The notes beneath the pieces are model-generated. The model saw only the letters and a program-made list of their open reading frames with translations. It was not told the origin of the DNA and searched no databases. Positions 48,986 to 61,271 of a DNA stretch of 64,000 nucleotides are shown one piece after another (the stretch's first letter is position 1; each line of letters starts with the position of its first letter). The translations under genes and the position numbers were made by a program. The stretch comes from Deinandra increscens subsp. villosa (taxonomy: Eukaryota; Streptophyta; Magnoliopsida; Asterales; Asteraceae): assembly GCA_039602395.1 (NCBI GenBank), contig JBCNJP010000007.1:104520788-104584787 (forward strand). Reading direction: 5' to 3'.

Positions 48986-49870
48986 AAGGTTCGCATTAGA
49001 TTACATTGATTCATAGGAATGTTGACCAAAGCCTCAAGCAACATTGTTTTTGTGAGCTTTGAGGACACAACATGTATGAAAGAGAACAGGGTCGAGATAG
49101 ATCTCGACAATGAGTTGCGAAGAAAGGTATAAACGCATCCAAGGACAGTTCATTAGTTAAATGAGCCAAGGACACGAGGAAAGCCATAATCAGGCCAGGT
49201 TTACAAGTCGGTGAGATATATAAATAATTGGATTCGTTGGAAACAATTCCTTGAACTAAGTGATGACTTGAAATGTGTTGTCCGGATATTTTATAGCGAT
49301 GATGGTTTAGAAGGAGATCACTAAGCTACAAAGGAATATGGATGAACTGTCTCGTGAATGCCATAGAAGCGTAATCTAGTTGGAGGCTAATGTGAACAAA
49401 TGCAACAAGACCATAGTTAGTGCAAGTGGCAGTGTTGACCCTTTGTATCCAAAGATCAAGGTCTTCAATCCAAATCCATTTGAAGGCAAACATGGGACAA
49501 AGTTGTTGATGATTTCTTATGGGAGATGGTGCGTTATTTTGATGGGGTCAATAGTATATAAGACGCAATGAAAATACGGATGACTACGATGTATTTGAAA
49601 GACGAAACGAAACTTTAGTAGTGATGTAGATATTGATATGTTGAACGAGGTAGGTACGCCATCAAACTTACGCCGAGTTTGTTTGTGATCTTAGGAGGCA
49701 ATTTTATTCGATTAACACTATGTATGAGTAAAGAGTCGGTTATGCAAACTTGATCATGATGTACCGATCCAAGGGTATGTGAAAAATCACATGCATATGA
49801 ATCTTGTGATCCTTGATATTTCAAACAAGGACTCTCTATTATGCTTCCTCGATGAGGTACTTTGACAACT
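48986..49870 (+). pseudogene. Decayed retrotransposon gag fragment
   Basis: Across several frames I can follow gag-like pieces: SVDPLYPKIKVFNPNPFEGK then LLMISYGRW resembles the PxPxxFDGKRxAKELDNFLWDME block of plant LTR-retrotransposon gag; TMYLKDETKL and YVKNHMHMNLVILDISNKDS resemble its next helices. Many frameshifts and stops. No LTRs were found. Confidence 0.5.
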
Positions 49871-51650
49871 GTCGAAATCGCATGTTAACACTAAACCTTG
49901 ACTAATGCATTTAGTCGTAACACGTTCATCTTAGACTAAATTTTACATAGAGTAGGTAATATTATATGTATGGTATGTCTGGTATGTCTGGTTCACATAG
50001 TTCATAATCGATTGTCGGCTTATTTTTCAGTTAACGTTAAAGTCACCCCGTAAATATTACCTCAACATAAAAGAAAAATAAAAGCTAAATTACAAAACAT
50101 ATAAAAAAGGAAGAAAAAAAGGACCGTTCATATACCCTTTGTTAATATATAAATAAATAAATAAATATAACTATATAATAAACGAGTTTATGAAATTGTT
50201 GTGTTTAATTTAAAAATAAATAAATATAATATACATATATGTTTTTTTTTTTTGTGTGGTGTTGGACTGTTCCTCCCTATCTCATTCTTCCAACCACCAC
50301 TTCCTTCCTCCCGCTGATTCTTCTTCTCTCAATCTCCCACTCACAAACCACCACCACCCCATATCCATCAATCTCAATCTTCCTTCCAAGCTTAACTTAA
50401 ATGTAGCGCTCATCTTCCTCCGATTTACTACAATCAAACAACTCCAGGTAACCTTCCTTTCTTAACACCCGATTCATTCTTCCTGATCATACATTCCCAA
50501 CACCCGATTTCCGCATCATCACTCTCCTTCTAATTTCAAGCCAGCGATTAGGGACCAAAATTTGCACAATCACAGCCTATAATCCATAATCTTCTTTTGT
50601 TAGCTCTTGGTGAAGTTTTTATAGTGTTTATTGTTGATTTATTGACTTTCTATTTGAGTTATGGCTTCTAATTCTCACTAAATAGACTAATTAGACCAAA
50701 ATTTTCAAGCTTTTTTTATAAATTTATCATCTTTTGAGTTAGACTCATCCTCAACTGTCAATGCACTTAAAATCCCAGGAACTTGAAAATTATGGATTAT
50801 GCAATATCAAGATTACTAGTTGTCTAGTTGATCTTTGGTAAATTGTCTTCTATACCCACTAAAGAAGACTAATCAGATGTACACATAAGAAACTTTAGCT
50901 TAGAATATGAGATCATGAATTTCTTAATGTGACATCATAATTGTTATGAGTAGGACTGACCTGTTTTAATTAATCGATGCGTTTTAAATGAAGTTCTTAA
51001 TCCACCACTGCTTGCAGGTACGGATGTTTTAATTTGGTATGATTTCGTTGTAGTTGGAATGGGTTGGTACCGAAAAAGCCTGGATTTTTTTGCAGGTACC
51101 CTATTGTTCGAATGGGTTGGATCTGCATGAATTATTTGAAACAAGTATGGTAGAATTTGTGATGCTATTTGAAACAATTTGGTTACAGAGTTGGATCTTT
51201 TTTTTATTGTTCATTATCATGTGATGCTAATTCATTGTTTTTCATGGGTTTCTTTTCTATATCTTAAATTTGGCATCTTGCATTACTCAAATTCCAAAGG
51301 AAAGGCATCTGTTTAACTTACTCTATTTTGGTGAGTTGTTATTCTTGTTTACCTATTGTACAATTCAGTTAGATTATTGGTTGCATATTTGTAATTTACA
51401 TTGAATTTCTTTTCTATTTTTTACTGCACTTTATACACAGTCAACTGACTTTTTATTGCATTCTAGTTATAGATATTGAAGTTATAGACACTGAAAGAAA
51501 GATTTCACATTGCTGCTGCTTATTTCTCTTTTCAACCTTGCATCTACGGTCTCCAAATGTCAACGACAATCTAAACATCGAGTATGTCAATCCTCTTTCT
51601 TTTTCATAATACTTAAGATGTACTGCGTAAACTGAACTTGTGATCTGCAG
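49871..51650. other. 5' flank of the CCCH gene, probably with untranslated exon(s)
   Basis: A CT-rich stretch with CACCAC runs at 50256-50450 ending in CAACTCCAG before GTAACC looks like a leader exon. Poly-T and AT microsatellite (50130-50250) lie upstream. The exon holding any extra N-terminal residues of the CCCH protein could not be fixed. Confidence 0.45.
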
Positions 51651-51655
51651 AAGTG

Positions 51656-54600
51656 ATGGAAACCGGACCTTATCCCGTGCGTGAAGGAGAGCCGGACTGT
51701 TCTTATTACATCAGAACCGGCCTTTGTAGGTTTGGGGCAACATGTCGTTTCAATCATCCTCCTAACAGGAAACTGGTAACGGGTCAACCCATTTGATCAA
51801 TAATCATTTTTAGGCTTTATTCGTATTAATTCGACTAGAAATACTGTTGTAATGTTTTCTGTTGGTGGTGCTAGGCTATTGCAACTGCCAAAATGAGAGG
51901 AGAATATCCAGAAAGACCAGGACAACCTGAATGCCAGGCAAGTATCCATTGTTCAAATATGAATTATTATTATATCTCAAAATGTGAAGATCTGCTTTTA
52001 TCTAACTACATTTTATTTAGAATTTTTATTGACTAGCTATTGGTGTTCTATTTGATTTTGTATTTTTCTAAACTTTATGACAGTACTACTTGAAAACGGG
52101 TACCTGCAAATTTGGGGCAACATGCAAGTTTGATCATCCCCGGGACAAGGCTGGGATTGCTGGAAGAGTTTCACTCAATGTCTTGGGTTATCCACTACGA
52201 ACGGTTTGCATTGAATCTTTTATTGTTGGCTTAATACCATAAAAAACCAAACACCTTTGCATTTGCAAAAAATATAATACATTGCCCCAATTTTGGTATA
52301 TTAAAGACCCTTGTTACCCCTTTAACCTGTCAAAAGTTTGATCAAGTGGCATTAAAATGTGCCAAAGTGCTTACATGGGTAATTGTTTAATGATATAGCA
52401 TAGTAAAAATCTGTATATAAAGCGGTTAAAATTGATGAGGCAGTAGTTTACATGACATCTAAGTCAACAAAAGAACTTTGAGATAGCCTCCCTATATGCA
52501 ACAAGTGTGCCAAAAGCCAATGTTTATCGTTGATTTCGCAATTACATGTTGCTATTATAATGCAATTGGATTGACTTGTTGACCAGTAAGAATAATAATA
52601 TGCTTCAAACAAGTCCGGAGGTGCGGGATGCATGCCTATTTCATTGATATTGTAATTCTAGGAACCTCATTGGGGGTTCCAAGGGGCGGAGTCCCTGGCT
52701 GGGTCAAATAATTTATTTTGACAAAATTGCTTCATTAAAAATGCACTAGATTTTCCGAAAATTTAATTCAATGTCGGAGGGACTATTGGTGTAATTTTGG
52801 CAACTTTCAAAATTCGAATTGAGATAACTGTCGCAGCGACAGTTTTTCCCAGACGCTCCTAAATTCGCAATTGATAGAATTTGGTCTTTTTCTGGTTCGA
52901 AAATCTCTCACAAAATTGATCTTGGTTCTTTCTCAATTTTTAAGTTGTATCTGCTTGGAATATTCGAGTGTACCAACCGAATAATTTCAATCTGAAAGTG
53001 ATCTCACGCGTCTCAAATTAAGTTGATTCCAAATTTCTAACATTACGCATTTTAAACAAGTTCAGCAATGTTAATATACCAAAATTGTTTTAATGGATTT
53101 TTTCAAGCAAGAATATTATGGCATTAAACTATTAACCATTTACTGTTATATTTACATTACTGATTCTTTTCTTTTATTAAAAATATATTGATATGTGATC
53201 TCTTTTTATTTTCTGATGCAGAACGAGGCTGAATGCGCTTATTATCTGAGAACAGGACAATGCAAATTTGGAAGCACTTGTAAATTCCACCATCCTCAAC
53301 CATCTAATATGATGGTTTCATACCGCGGTTCTCCTGCTTATCCTACAGTCCAATCGCCAACTAGTCCAGGTCAGCAGTCATACCCGGGAGGATTAACAAA
53401 CTGGTCATTGTCTAGAACTCCGTTTATTAGTCCACGCTGGCAAGCTCCTTCAAATTATGTACCAATGATTCTACCACAAGGCGTGGTATCAGTTCCAGGA
53501 TGGAGTGCATACAGTGTAAGCTGTATTTTCAGATATGTTGTTTTATTATACATCATCACATGAAGATGGCCAAATACGCGTTGATAGGGGCCATTAAAAA
53601 TTAAAAAAAAAATTAAAAAAAAAACTGATCAATGGGTCCTGGTCGAACACTTGACCTCAACGGGAGCGTCACCACTTTATTTCCTAATTGCTTTGCCATT
53701 GGACCCAACCCCCCACCCCTCCTAACATCTTTTTATTTTTTAGAATTAAATTATTCATAGTAATCAGTTTTGATTCTTTGATTATTTATAAAAGAAAAAG
53801 AAAAAGGACAATGAAGTGTTAACAGATAAAAAAAACCTGACTGACCCGTTTTGACCCGCTTGTTTTTTGCTCATTTGGCAACCAAAAGATTGAAAAACCC
53901 AATTGGGCCTATTTTTTTGGTTTTATTTGGGTCAAAAAAATTGCTCCTTCTAAGTTCTCATAGCTTATAAGATTTGAGAGATGGACCCACTGAATTACTA
54001 ATCAATGGACCTAGTATTCGAATGCTTTATAATCTTACTTCTTGAAGCTTTTTCTCAGGGTCAACTTGGTTCAATTTCATCTTCAGAAACTCAACAACAA
54101 ACTGCTGGAAACAGTCAAATTTATGGCACTTCAAGCCAAAATGAAGCAGCTAATGAAGCACTACAAGGAACTTATCCTTCATATCGCGCCGGATATTATG
54201 CGTTACCAAGTGAAAATGTGTTCCCTGAAAGACCCGGTCAACCCGAGTGTCAATTTTACATGAAAACCGGTGACTGTAAATTTGGTGCAGTTTGTAGATT
54301 TCATCATCCAAGAGAAAGAGTTCTTCCTGTGCCTGACTGTGCTCTTAGCCCAATGGGCCTTCCTTTACGTCCGGTTCGTTCTGCCACTTTATTCCCATTT
54401 TATAAGTCTCATTCTTAGCCCATTGGGCCTTCCTTTACATCAGTTATGAATAACTAACAGAATTTTTTATTTATTTATTTAAATTTTTTTTACAGGGAGA
54501 GCCTTTGTGCATTTTCTATTCTCGCTACGGTATATGCAAATTTGGTCCAAGTTGCAAGTTTGACCACCCGATGGGAGTTTTCGCTTACAATATCTCTGCA

Positions 54601-54726
54601 TCCACGTTAGCAGACAGTTCAGTTCGCCGCTTTTTAGGCTCATCTTCCACAAGTGGTGTGCTAAATATGACCCCAGAAAGAAGACAAATTCCCACAAGTG
54701 ATGACAGCATTGACACAGAGGGATGA
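51656..54726 (+). CDS. ZFN1-like: Five-finger CCCH zinc-finger protein (ZFN1-like)
   Basis: Six coding exons: 51656-51775 (exon opens at 51651), 51875-51937, 52084-52203, 53222-53515, 54059-54373, 54496-54726; 380 aa from the ATG at 51656. Five fingers of the form C-x8-C-x5-C-x3-H: CSYYIRTGLCRFGATCRFNH, CQYYLKTGTCKFGATCKFDH, CAYYLRTGQCKFGSTCKFHH, then a spacer rich in Ser, Gln and Pro, CQFYMKTGDCKFGAVCRFHH and CIFYSRYGICKFGPSCKFDH. The 3+2 layout is that of the plant ZFN1/ZFN3 family, which binds RNA or single-stranded DNA. Arabidopsis relatives start a few residues earlier (MWQMNL..), so the true start may be in an upstream exon. The second intron uses a GC donor (51938-51939). Confidence 0.9.
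53634..53706 (-). repeat. SINE-like fragment, copy 2
   Basis: Reverse complement reads GGGTCCAATGGCAAAGCAAT and later GAGGTCAAGTGTTCGACC, matching the fragment at 1294-1366. It lies in intron 4 of the CCCH gene. Confidence 0.5.
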
Positions 54727-56314
54727 AGACCTCCCAAGTGACTTCTTCTATTTCCACAATCCTTTTGGAAAACTCGAAAAGATTTAAAAAAAAAATCAAA
54801 AAAAAAAAAAAAAAACTGTAACTTCATTTATATTGTTGGAGATGTACATAATACATGTTAAAGTCAACATGTTCCGAAAAATCGATTCGCTTGCGTGATC
54901 TGAAGAACTGTGTTGATGCTTTGTACAACTCCTCATTTTTGTCACATTTGGCTTAAAGGCCTTCCTTTCTGATTTCTATATATCTTTTACTTTATTTCCC
55001 ATTTTTTATATTTGAAATTTATCTTTTGCCCATCATTAATAATTGCTTTAAGCTTACATTGGAAGTCCTGCATTCCTGCTCATGCTCACTACTGTAAGTT
55101 CACTTCTATAATCTCTTCCACTTTCTAATATCTGTTGATTTTTGCTTAAGAAGATCCTCCATGAACTCAATCAACTTGTTCATTAGTAAATGGTTAAAAT
55201 TGTTTTAGCCTATGTTGAATATTTATCATACTTTTCACGTGGGTAAGTTGAGGAAATTTGTTACCCTTTACCTCCATCGCTATTCTTGTGATTGTCTTCC
55301 TTTTGCAGGATTTTGTACAAAATATGGATTTCAATCTTCACGATATATGACAGACATACAAACCCAAATTCACTATCGACCTTTTTTGCTCGGGTTTGTT
55401 CTTCAGTGAAATAAACAAACAAAGCAATAAACATACCCAATAAAATCTTATTTGTAGCATAGCTATTGTAAATTGATAGACACTTTCTATTATACATGCA
55501 AGATTGGTTGGATTAGCCCACTTTTCTGAAGGTTATAGAATTGCTTATGTAACTTTTTCGATTCCTATACATCAGGGAATTTGATTTTTTTTAATTAGGT
55601 TGTTTTGTATCTGTGATAGTCTTATTTCTTTTGATGAAAGAGATCTACATTCTTATCTTATATTTCTACATCTAGTATCCCACTTGTATCATGGATACTA
55701 ATAGGACTTAATAAGTATGGATAAAGTTTGATTCACATGGAAAAAAAAGAGGTAGAAATTAGAATGGAAAACCATTTGATTTGTCGTTCCTTAACAAAAG
55801 AACTAAGCAAAGTTCGATCATTTATTGAGTGAAAAATGGTAAATGTAAGGAAAGTTATAATCATACCATGGAATGGTGAACCTACATGACTTCGTTGACG
55901 TTGTTTTTCAACCGGAAGACCAAAGCTAACTATTGACAATTTTGACTATCTTGAGTCTTGACACATACTTCGTGAGGTGGTTCACGCGTATTTCTTGCTA
56001 GGGGGCAAGATCATGTTGCTAAGCATTAAAATATATCTTTATTTCATTATCGGTAATCATAAACGGGTTTTTTTATCCACAATCACTTAAATAAAAAAAC
56101 ATCCACTCCCTCATTTCATTCATTTCAGTTTGACCCTAATTTGCAATTATAATTTTGGGTTTTCATTCACAATCACTCGAAATCAGAAATCAAGAGAGGG
56201 ATGGGATGAATGACATGATGTGGTTTATGAAATCTAAAACCAGAGTTCCACCGCCGATTCCTCTGTGAATCAAATAGTTTGATAGCTTATCCGCGTTTTT
56301 CTTTAATGTCCTTA
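54727..56314. other. CCCH gene 3' region and intergenic DNA
   Basis: 3' UTR including a poly-A run (54797-54814), then AT-rich DNA without a supported gene. Confidence 0.5.
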
Positions 56315-56587
56315 GGCCAACCACTATGGATGCATATTGTCTCCGTGATTTGCGATCACGTAGAAGTATACCACCCCTTGGGGCGTTATCAAGGGTGTTG
56401 CGTGATCGGGCTCACGGATATGATGTAGCGTTTTTGTTTTGTTTTTTTTTTCTCCACCACTCACATAATTACACCTTACACAACCACCATTCACATTATC
56501 ACTAACCCACTAAACAACTTTAGCATTATCACCAAACCGTCTGCGTGACACCATTTTTCTCAACACACATTCACCACTACGATGGAC
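56315..56587. mobile_element. Probable PIF/Harbinger-like MITE
   Basis: 273 bp with TTA on both sides (56312-56314, 56588-56590) and weakly inverted ends GGCCAACCACTATGG / CCACTACGATGGAC. Confidence 0.45.
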
Positions 56588-56626
56588 TTAGTTTAAAGAA
56601 AAATTCGAAGCATGCGTATAGCATGA

Positions 56627-56767
56627 GAGGGAGGGAGGGGGAGGGAGAGAGAGAGAAATATATGTATATATATATATATAGAGAGAGAGAGAGGGAGGGA
56701 TGGAGGGAGAAAGATAGAGAGATAGAGAGGAGGGAGGGATGGAGGGAGAAAGAGAGAGAGAGAGAGT
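56627..56767. repeat. (GA)n / (GGGA)n / (TA)n microsatellite cluster
   Basis: Purine-only GAGAGA and GGGAGG runs split by a short TATATA tract; includes a duplicated GGGATGGAGGGAGAAAGA. Long open frames on both strands here are an effect of the repeat. Confidence 0.9.
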
Positions 56768-57263
56768 GGGCATTAGTTGTTCAGAATTTAAGAGAGGACG
56801 AACTCGAGTTTTTTCCTTACGCGTTCATTTTTTCCGATGCTCGAAATTCCAATAACTAAATGTCAAAATTTCCGGTTTAGTCGAGCCGAGTCAGGTTAGA
56901 TGCTTCTATTTCATAGAACTATACATCAAATTATACGGGTCGGTGTGAGTGTTCGATGATTCGAGTTAGATATGATTGATCACACAATAACAATCTAAAC
57001 TGTTTGCCTTGATGACCCCTGTTTGATACTTAGAAAGCTTAAAACAAGAATTACAGTTCCTTAGGGCTTAGATAACACATAGCATCGTCACATAAATGAT
57101 TACAAAAAGGAATTAGAGCTTGCTACAATATACCTCCATTAACATGACCAAATCACTCCAAAATGGGTGGAAAAGTAAAAAGGACCATCCGAACACTTCA
57201 TCTAAACCTGAAACTAGAAACCGAGAATATGACTTTACTCTTGAATAAATTATCAAAAATAAA

Positions 57264-57474
57264 TGGGCCTGTATTGATACGAATGAAATCGGTTTTACGG
57301 CCCAATATGTAGTAGACCTCTGTGCAATCTGCAGACTATTACAGAAATTTCCAGATTGGGTCTTGCCCTAGATCTAACGGCCGATAGCTGTGGATAACAT
57401 CAAACGGTTGTCGCGCATTCCAGAGACATATATATAAGTTCATCGGCGCCGATCTCAACTTTTCTTAGGGTTTT
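57264..57474 (+). promoter_or_regulatory. Promoter of the eS27 gene: site II elements, TATA, telo box
   Basis: TGGGCC at 57264-57269 and GGCCCA at 57299-57304 are site II-type elements; TATATATAAG at 57428-57437 is a TATA box; TTAGGGTTTT at 57465-57474 is a telo box next to a pyrimidine-rich likely start (CTCAACTTTTCTT). This set is typical of plant ribosomal protein genes and couples them to cell growth. Confidence 0.7.
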
Positions 57475-57533
57475 CTGAGCAGCTGCATCGTCGTTCTCCA
57501 AGACCGTCATCCTTCGACAAATCTCGAATCAAG

Positions 57534-58174
57534 ATGGTGAGTTCCTCTTTCGATTCAACCGCCTATGATTTGAGTCACAATAGTTCTTCAAAATCACTAC
57601 GTATAGATTTAAAATACGTCTCTACGTTGATTGCGTTCCATTGATCGTTGAATAATGCGGTCGATCTGACGAACTGATGAAAATTGCAGGTTTTGCCTAA
57701 CGATGTTGATCTGCTTAATCCGCCAGCTGAGTTGGAGAAGAGGAAGCACAAGCTGAAGCGTCTCGTTCAATCTCCGAACTCCTTCTTCATGGTATGAGTT
57801 AATCTCATTTTCTGGATTTCACATCTTATAATCCTACTTTTGTTCATCTTCTGTTTAGTTCTTCTGAAGAACAACTACTTTTTACGAATCATCTAATATC
57901 GTTCATTTCATTATTTCCTCAGGACGTTAAGTGCCAGGGTTGTTTCAATATGTGAGTTTTCTGTTGAATTGTTTGTTTGTTTTGATTAAAATCGATCTGT
58001 TTTCTGTTTCGACTTAATTTGATATTTGTGTAATTGTGAATGAACAGAACAACTGTATTTAGCCACTCGCAAACGGTGGTGGTATGTGGAAACTGTCAAA
58101 CCGTGTTGTGCCAGCCCACCGGAGGTCGTGCTAGGCTCACCGAAGGATGCTCTTTCCGGAGGAAGGGCGATTGA
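57534..58174 (+). CDS. RPS27: 40S ribosomal protein eS27
   Basis: Four coding exons, 57534-57536, 57690-57791, 57923-57951 and 58048-58174, giving 86 aa, the normal eukaryotic length. The protein starts MVLPNDVDLLNPPAELEKRK and has the zinc-binding pairs CQGC and CGNC (C-x2-C ... C-x2-C), followed by the conserved QPTGGRARLTEGCSFRRK end. It is a small-subunit component placed on the platform side. The first coding exon contains only the ATG, a common design in ribosomal protein genes. Regulation is suggested by the site II and telo-box promoter upstream. Confidence 0.97.
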
Positions 58175-59740
58175 TTGATCAACGAAGCTGATTTGCTTTT
58201 TTCGTTGCGGTATTTTGCCCTATCTGAGCCAAATTATAAGTTTAGTGTTCTATGCTAGCTTTTTGTTCGTTTATGGCGGGACAAAAACTTGTTAGTTTGA
58301 TATCGTTGATTGTGTTCGTGTAATGGCTAAATTTTTGGATCTTTGATATTATTTATGGATTGATGATTCGATTCTGTCTGATTGTGTATTCGCTAGGCAT
58401 TTTGATGTGTCATGTTTTGTGCATTTGGGTTTGGTTGCTTGGTTTGCTTTGCGCTAAACATACGATAGTAGCCGGTTGGTTTAAGTTTTTTAATTTTCAA
58501 ATTTCTCTAATTGATTGAGCTCACTATTGAGGGAGGGATTATGATGTATTTGTAACGGTAAGAAAGAGAAAGGCGAAAGTTATTGGCTGCTGGAAAGATT
58601 TCTTGAATTTTTGCAGGTGATGTGGTGTTTGTGATCACTACTTTTGACCAAGTCTGTGAATCTATGTTTCCTGTAATTCCTGCTATGACTAATGCCGCTT
58701 ACATCCCTTACAACTTGACGGTGAAGTTCACCGCCATGTATGGATTCATCAAATATTTGGGTTGTTGGATTAGCCCACATTTTTCCGATATGACCTCGTT
58801 ATTCCTTGTAAGTTTTAACCAAGAATCAAAACAATTATCGTGAACCATTGAAACAAGGTGAGTGTCCAGAAAATGAAAAATTCCTACTAAATCAAGAAAC
58901 AAACTAGTAATGGATTAAAATTAAGTACTGAGGTATATTTTCAAGATATCTTCAAAATTAATACAACTGCTATTAATTTACACAAAGCATAGACAGTGAG
59001 TATTTAACTTTCCTTGTGGAAGAATCAGATTTCGTTATATTACTCGGAGTCATATGTAGTGTTAAATACTTATAGTTTGAGTTAAGAATCATGAATCTAA
59101 CATATACCAGCCTTGATGTTTCTTTCGGAGGCAAATTAAAAGAAAAACAACTTTATGAAGATAAAATCAGAAGGAAGATGAGTAGGAGACCTGATCGGAG
59201 ACGAAGATGAACGAAAAAGAAGATGAAAAGAAAGATTGAAGATCTGCAGAGAAATGAAAAAGAAGATTGTAGATGGTCATCTTCGGGGGTTGTCTGGGCG
59301 GTGGTGTTGTGTCAATTTTCGTCTTAGTGATTTATGAGCACCATGGAACAACCTAGTACAAGGTTCATAGGGACGAAGCCTCTTCTGACACTCTTATGAT
59401 AGTGTTTCTCTAAACAAATGGAAATCTGTGACTCCATTGATGAATATGAAAAAGTTCTTCACGTGATTTGATTGTAAATTCTGCACTAGCTGATCCAAAA
59501 ATCCTTTTCACAAATGTCAACAAATTTGAGGGTCAATGTCTATTGCTAAATATTATCTTTACAAATCGTTCGAGCAGGGTCGGGTCGTAATATACATACA
59601 ACTATTGTTTTTATTAGACTGACAAAATGTACCATCACATGTAAAAATTATTTAGAGATAAATATTGATCCAAGAATTGGGTAGTAAAAAAAAACAGCAC
59701 ATGTAAATCATAATAGTTAAATTGTTTAGTTTGAACTTAT
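58175..59740. other. eS27 3' region and intergenic DNA
   Basis: Contains the eS27 3' UTR. A 73-codon open frame at 58622-58843 has a membrane-like look but no splice or start support and no family I know. Nothing else seen. Confidence 0.5.
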
Positions 59741-60956
59741 TATATTCAATCCCAGTTATCATCTATTGGCCGATAATAATCTCAGTTATTATTTTTCCCC
59801 ACAATAATCCCAGTTGTTAACATGTTGGCCTGTATTGATCCGCCGTTAAGTTGTGATTAACGGTGTTAAATTTATGCTGACTGGATGTCCTACTAGGATC
59901 CGACGTGGCATTTTTCTTTAAATAAAAGTTTTTAATAAGAAAAAGAAGTAAAGCCCTAATAAAAAGACAAATTTGCCGTTCGAATATCGTGTAAGGTTCT
60001 GTTAAAATCTTTTTCTCCATTAAAGCTAAATAACTTCAATATTTAGCAAATCAATTACATAATCCATAACATTCAACTCATTTGGTAGATAAACTTCAGT
60101 TCATTTAGCAAATCAATTACTGAGTACTGACCAAAAAAACCCCAAAATGACACTGATTCATCTTCTGGCTCAAATCCTTATAGACTTTAATTCCTAAAAT
60201 GGCAATGCGATGTGGATTTGACACAATAACCTGCTATTAATGATCTCAAGTCTTGAGAAAATCCGCGGTTCCTCCGGTAGCTCGCCGGAAAAAGACTGAC
60301 CGCTTATTATCATTTTTTTTTCCAAACTTGAGACCTTCCACAACCCATCAGGGATTGTTCTTGAAAACCGGTTCCCATAAACCTGAAAACTCTTCAAACT
60401 GCTGCACTCTCCGATGGATTCCGATATCTCGTCGGAAAAATTGTTGCTGAAAACTTCTAACACAAACTTTCTGGTAAGTTGCCGGAGATTTTGTTTTCGG
60501 GGATATCGAATATCTTCAGGTCGGAGTACCTTACAAAGTCCGGTGACAATTCACCGGACAAATTGTTTCTAAAAATTCGAATATCTTGCAAGCGAGGCAA
60601 CCGGCCGATACCCGCTGGAACTTCACCGGATAACTGATTCATCAAGGGGGTCAAGTCGGTTAAACTCATTAGATTCCAAATATCTCCAGGATTACTCCGG
60701 AACGGCAAATTTGTTTTTTTATTATTAGGGCTTTACTTTTTTTTAATTTTGTTAAAACTTTTATTTTAAATAAAATGACACCTAGGATTCTACTAGGACG
60801 TCCAGTCAACATAAATTTAACACCGTTAGTCATAACTTAACGGCGGATCAATACAGGCCAACATGTTAACAACTGGGATTATTGTGAGAAAAAATAATAA
60901 TTGGGATTATTATCGGCCAATAAGTGATAACTGGGATTAATATAGGCCAATTTTCC
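59741..60956. mobile_element. MULE-like element with long inverted repeats and captured LRR sequence
   Basis: Arms of about 200 bp (59741-59940 and 60750-60956) are inverted copies; shared blocks include GGCCGATAATAATC, CAGTTGTTAACATGTTGGCC and GATCCGCCGTTAAG with their complements. The right end is GGCCAATTTTCC, the same terminus as the MULE-like MITE at 30938-31325. The left tip has diverged and no target duplication could be read. The interior (60180-60715) is GC-richer and encodes LRR repeats on the minus strand: a Pack-MULE-like gene capture. Confidence 0.65.
60194..60708 (-). pseudogene. Captured LRR receptor(-like kinase) ectodomain fragment
   Basis: Two overlapping frames, 60708-60457 and 60463-60194, continue one LRR series: IWNLMSLTDLTPLMNQLSGE, IGRLPRLQDIRIFRNNLSGE, DLKIFDIPENKISGNLPESL, then LEVFSNNFSDEISESIGECS and LKSFQVYGNRFSRTIPDGLW. 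The spacing LxxLxLxxNxLSGxIP is the plant extracellular LRR consensus, as in LRR-XI receptor kinases. It has no signal peptide, membrane helix or kinase, carries a frameshift near 60460 and lies between the inverted arms of a transposon, so it is a captured fragment and not a gene. Confidence 0.7.
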
Positions 60957-61271
60957 TTTGTTAATTAGTTTATTATAGAGTTTATGAGAGTCGGTATCAG
61001 AATTTCATGAGGTCCCAGTTCAAATTTCTTAGAGTTCTACCGAGATTAAATCATATACATACTGCAGGAAAAAAAAAACACGAGGAGAAAAAAATTCATG
61101 GTATGTAAGCGAATCCATGCTATCCACTTCAATATGCCAGTGAATATATGTCTAAGCACGGTTCATGATACAATGGTGACATTATGTGAGCATCCCTATT
61201 GTTGGCCAGCATTTTCGAATGGATTCACCACCGAAAGAGAAGTCTCACAAAAGACTTTAGTCCGCTTTTAG
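60957..61271. other. Short spacer between MULE-like element and LTR
   Basis: AT-rich, nothing recognisable. Confidence 0.4.

Noticed and set aside
56545..56859. 104-codon plus and 61-codon minus frames rich in Arg/Glu or Ser/Leu
   Set aside because: Produced by the GA microsatellite; no start or splice support.
58622..58843. Small gene downstream of eS27
   Set aside because: Open for 73 codons but no splice sites, promoter or family resemblance.
60194..60708. Functional LRR receptor gene
   Set aside because: No signal peptide, membrane helix or kinase, a frameshift, and transposon arms on both sides.
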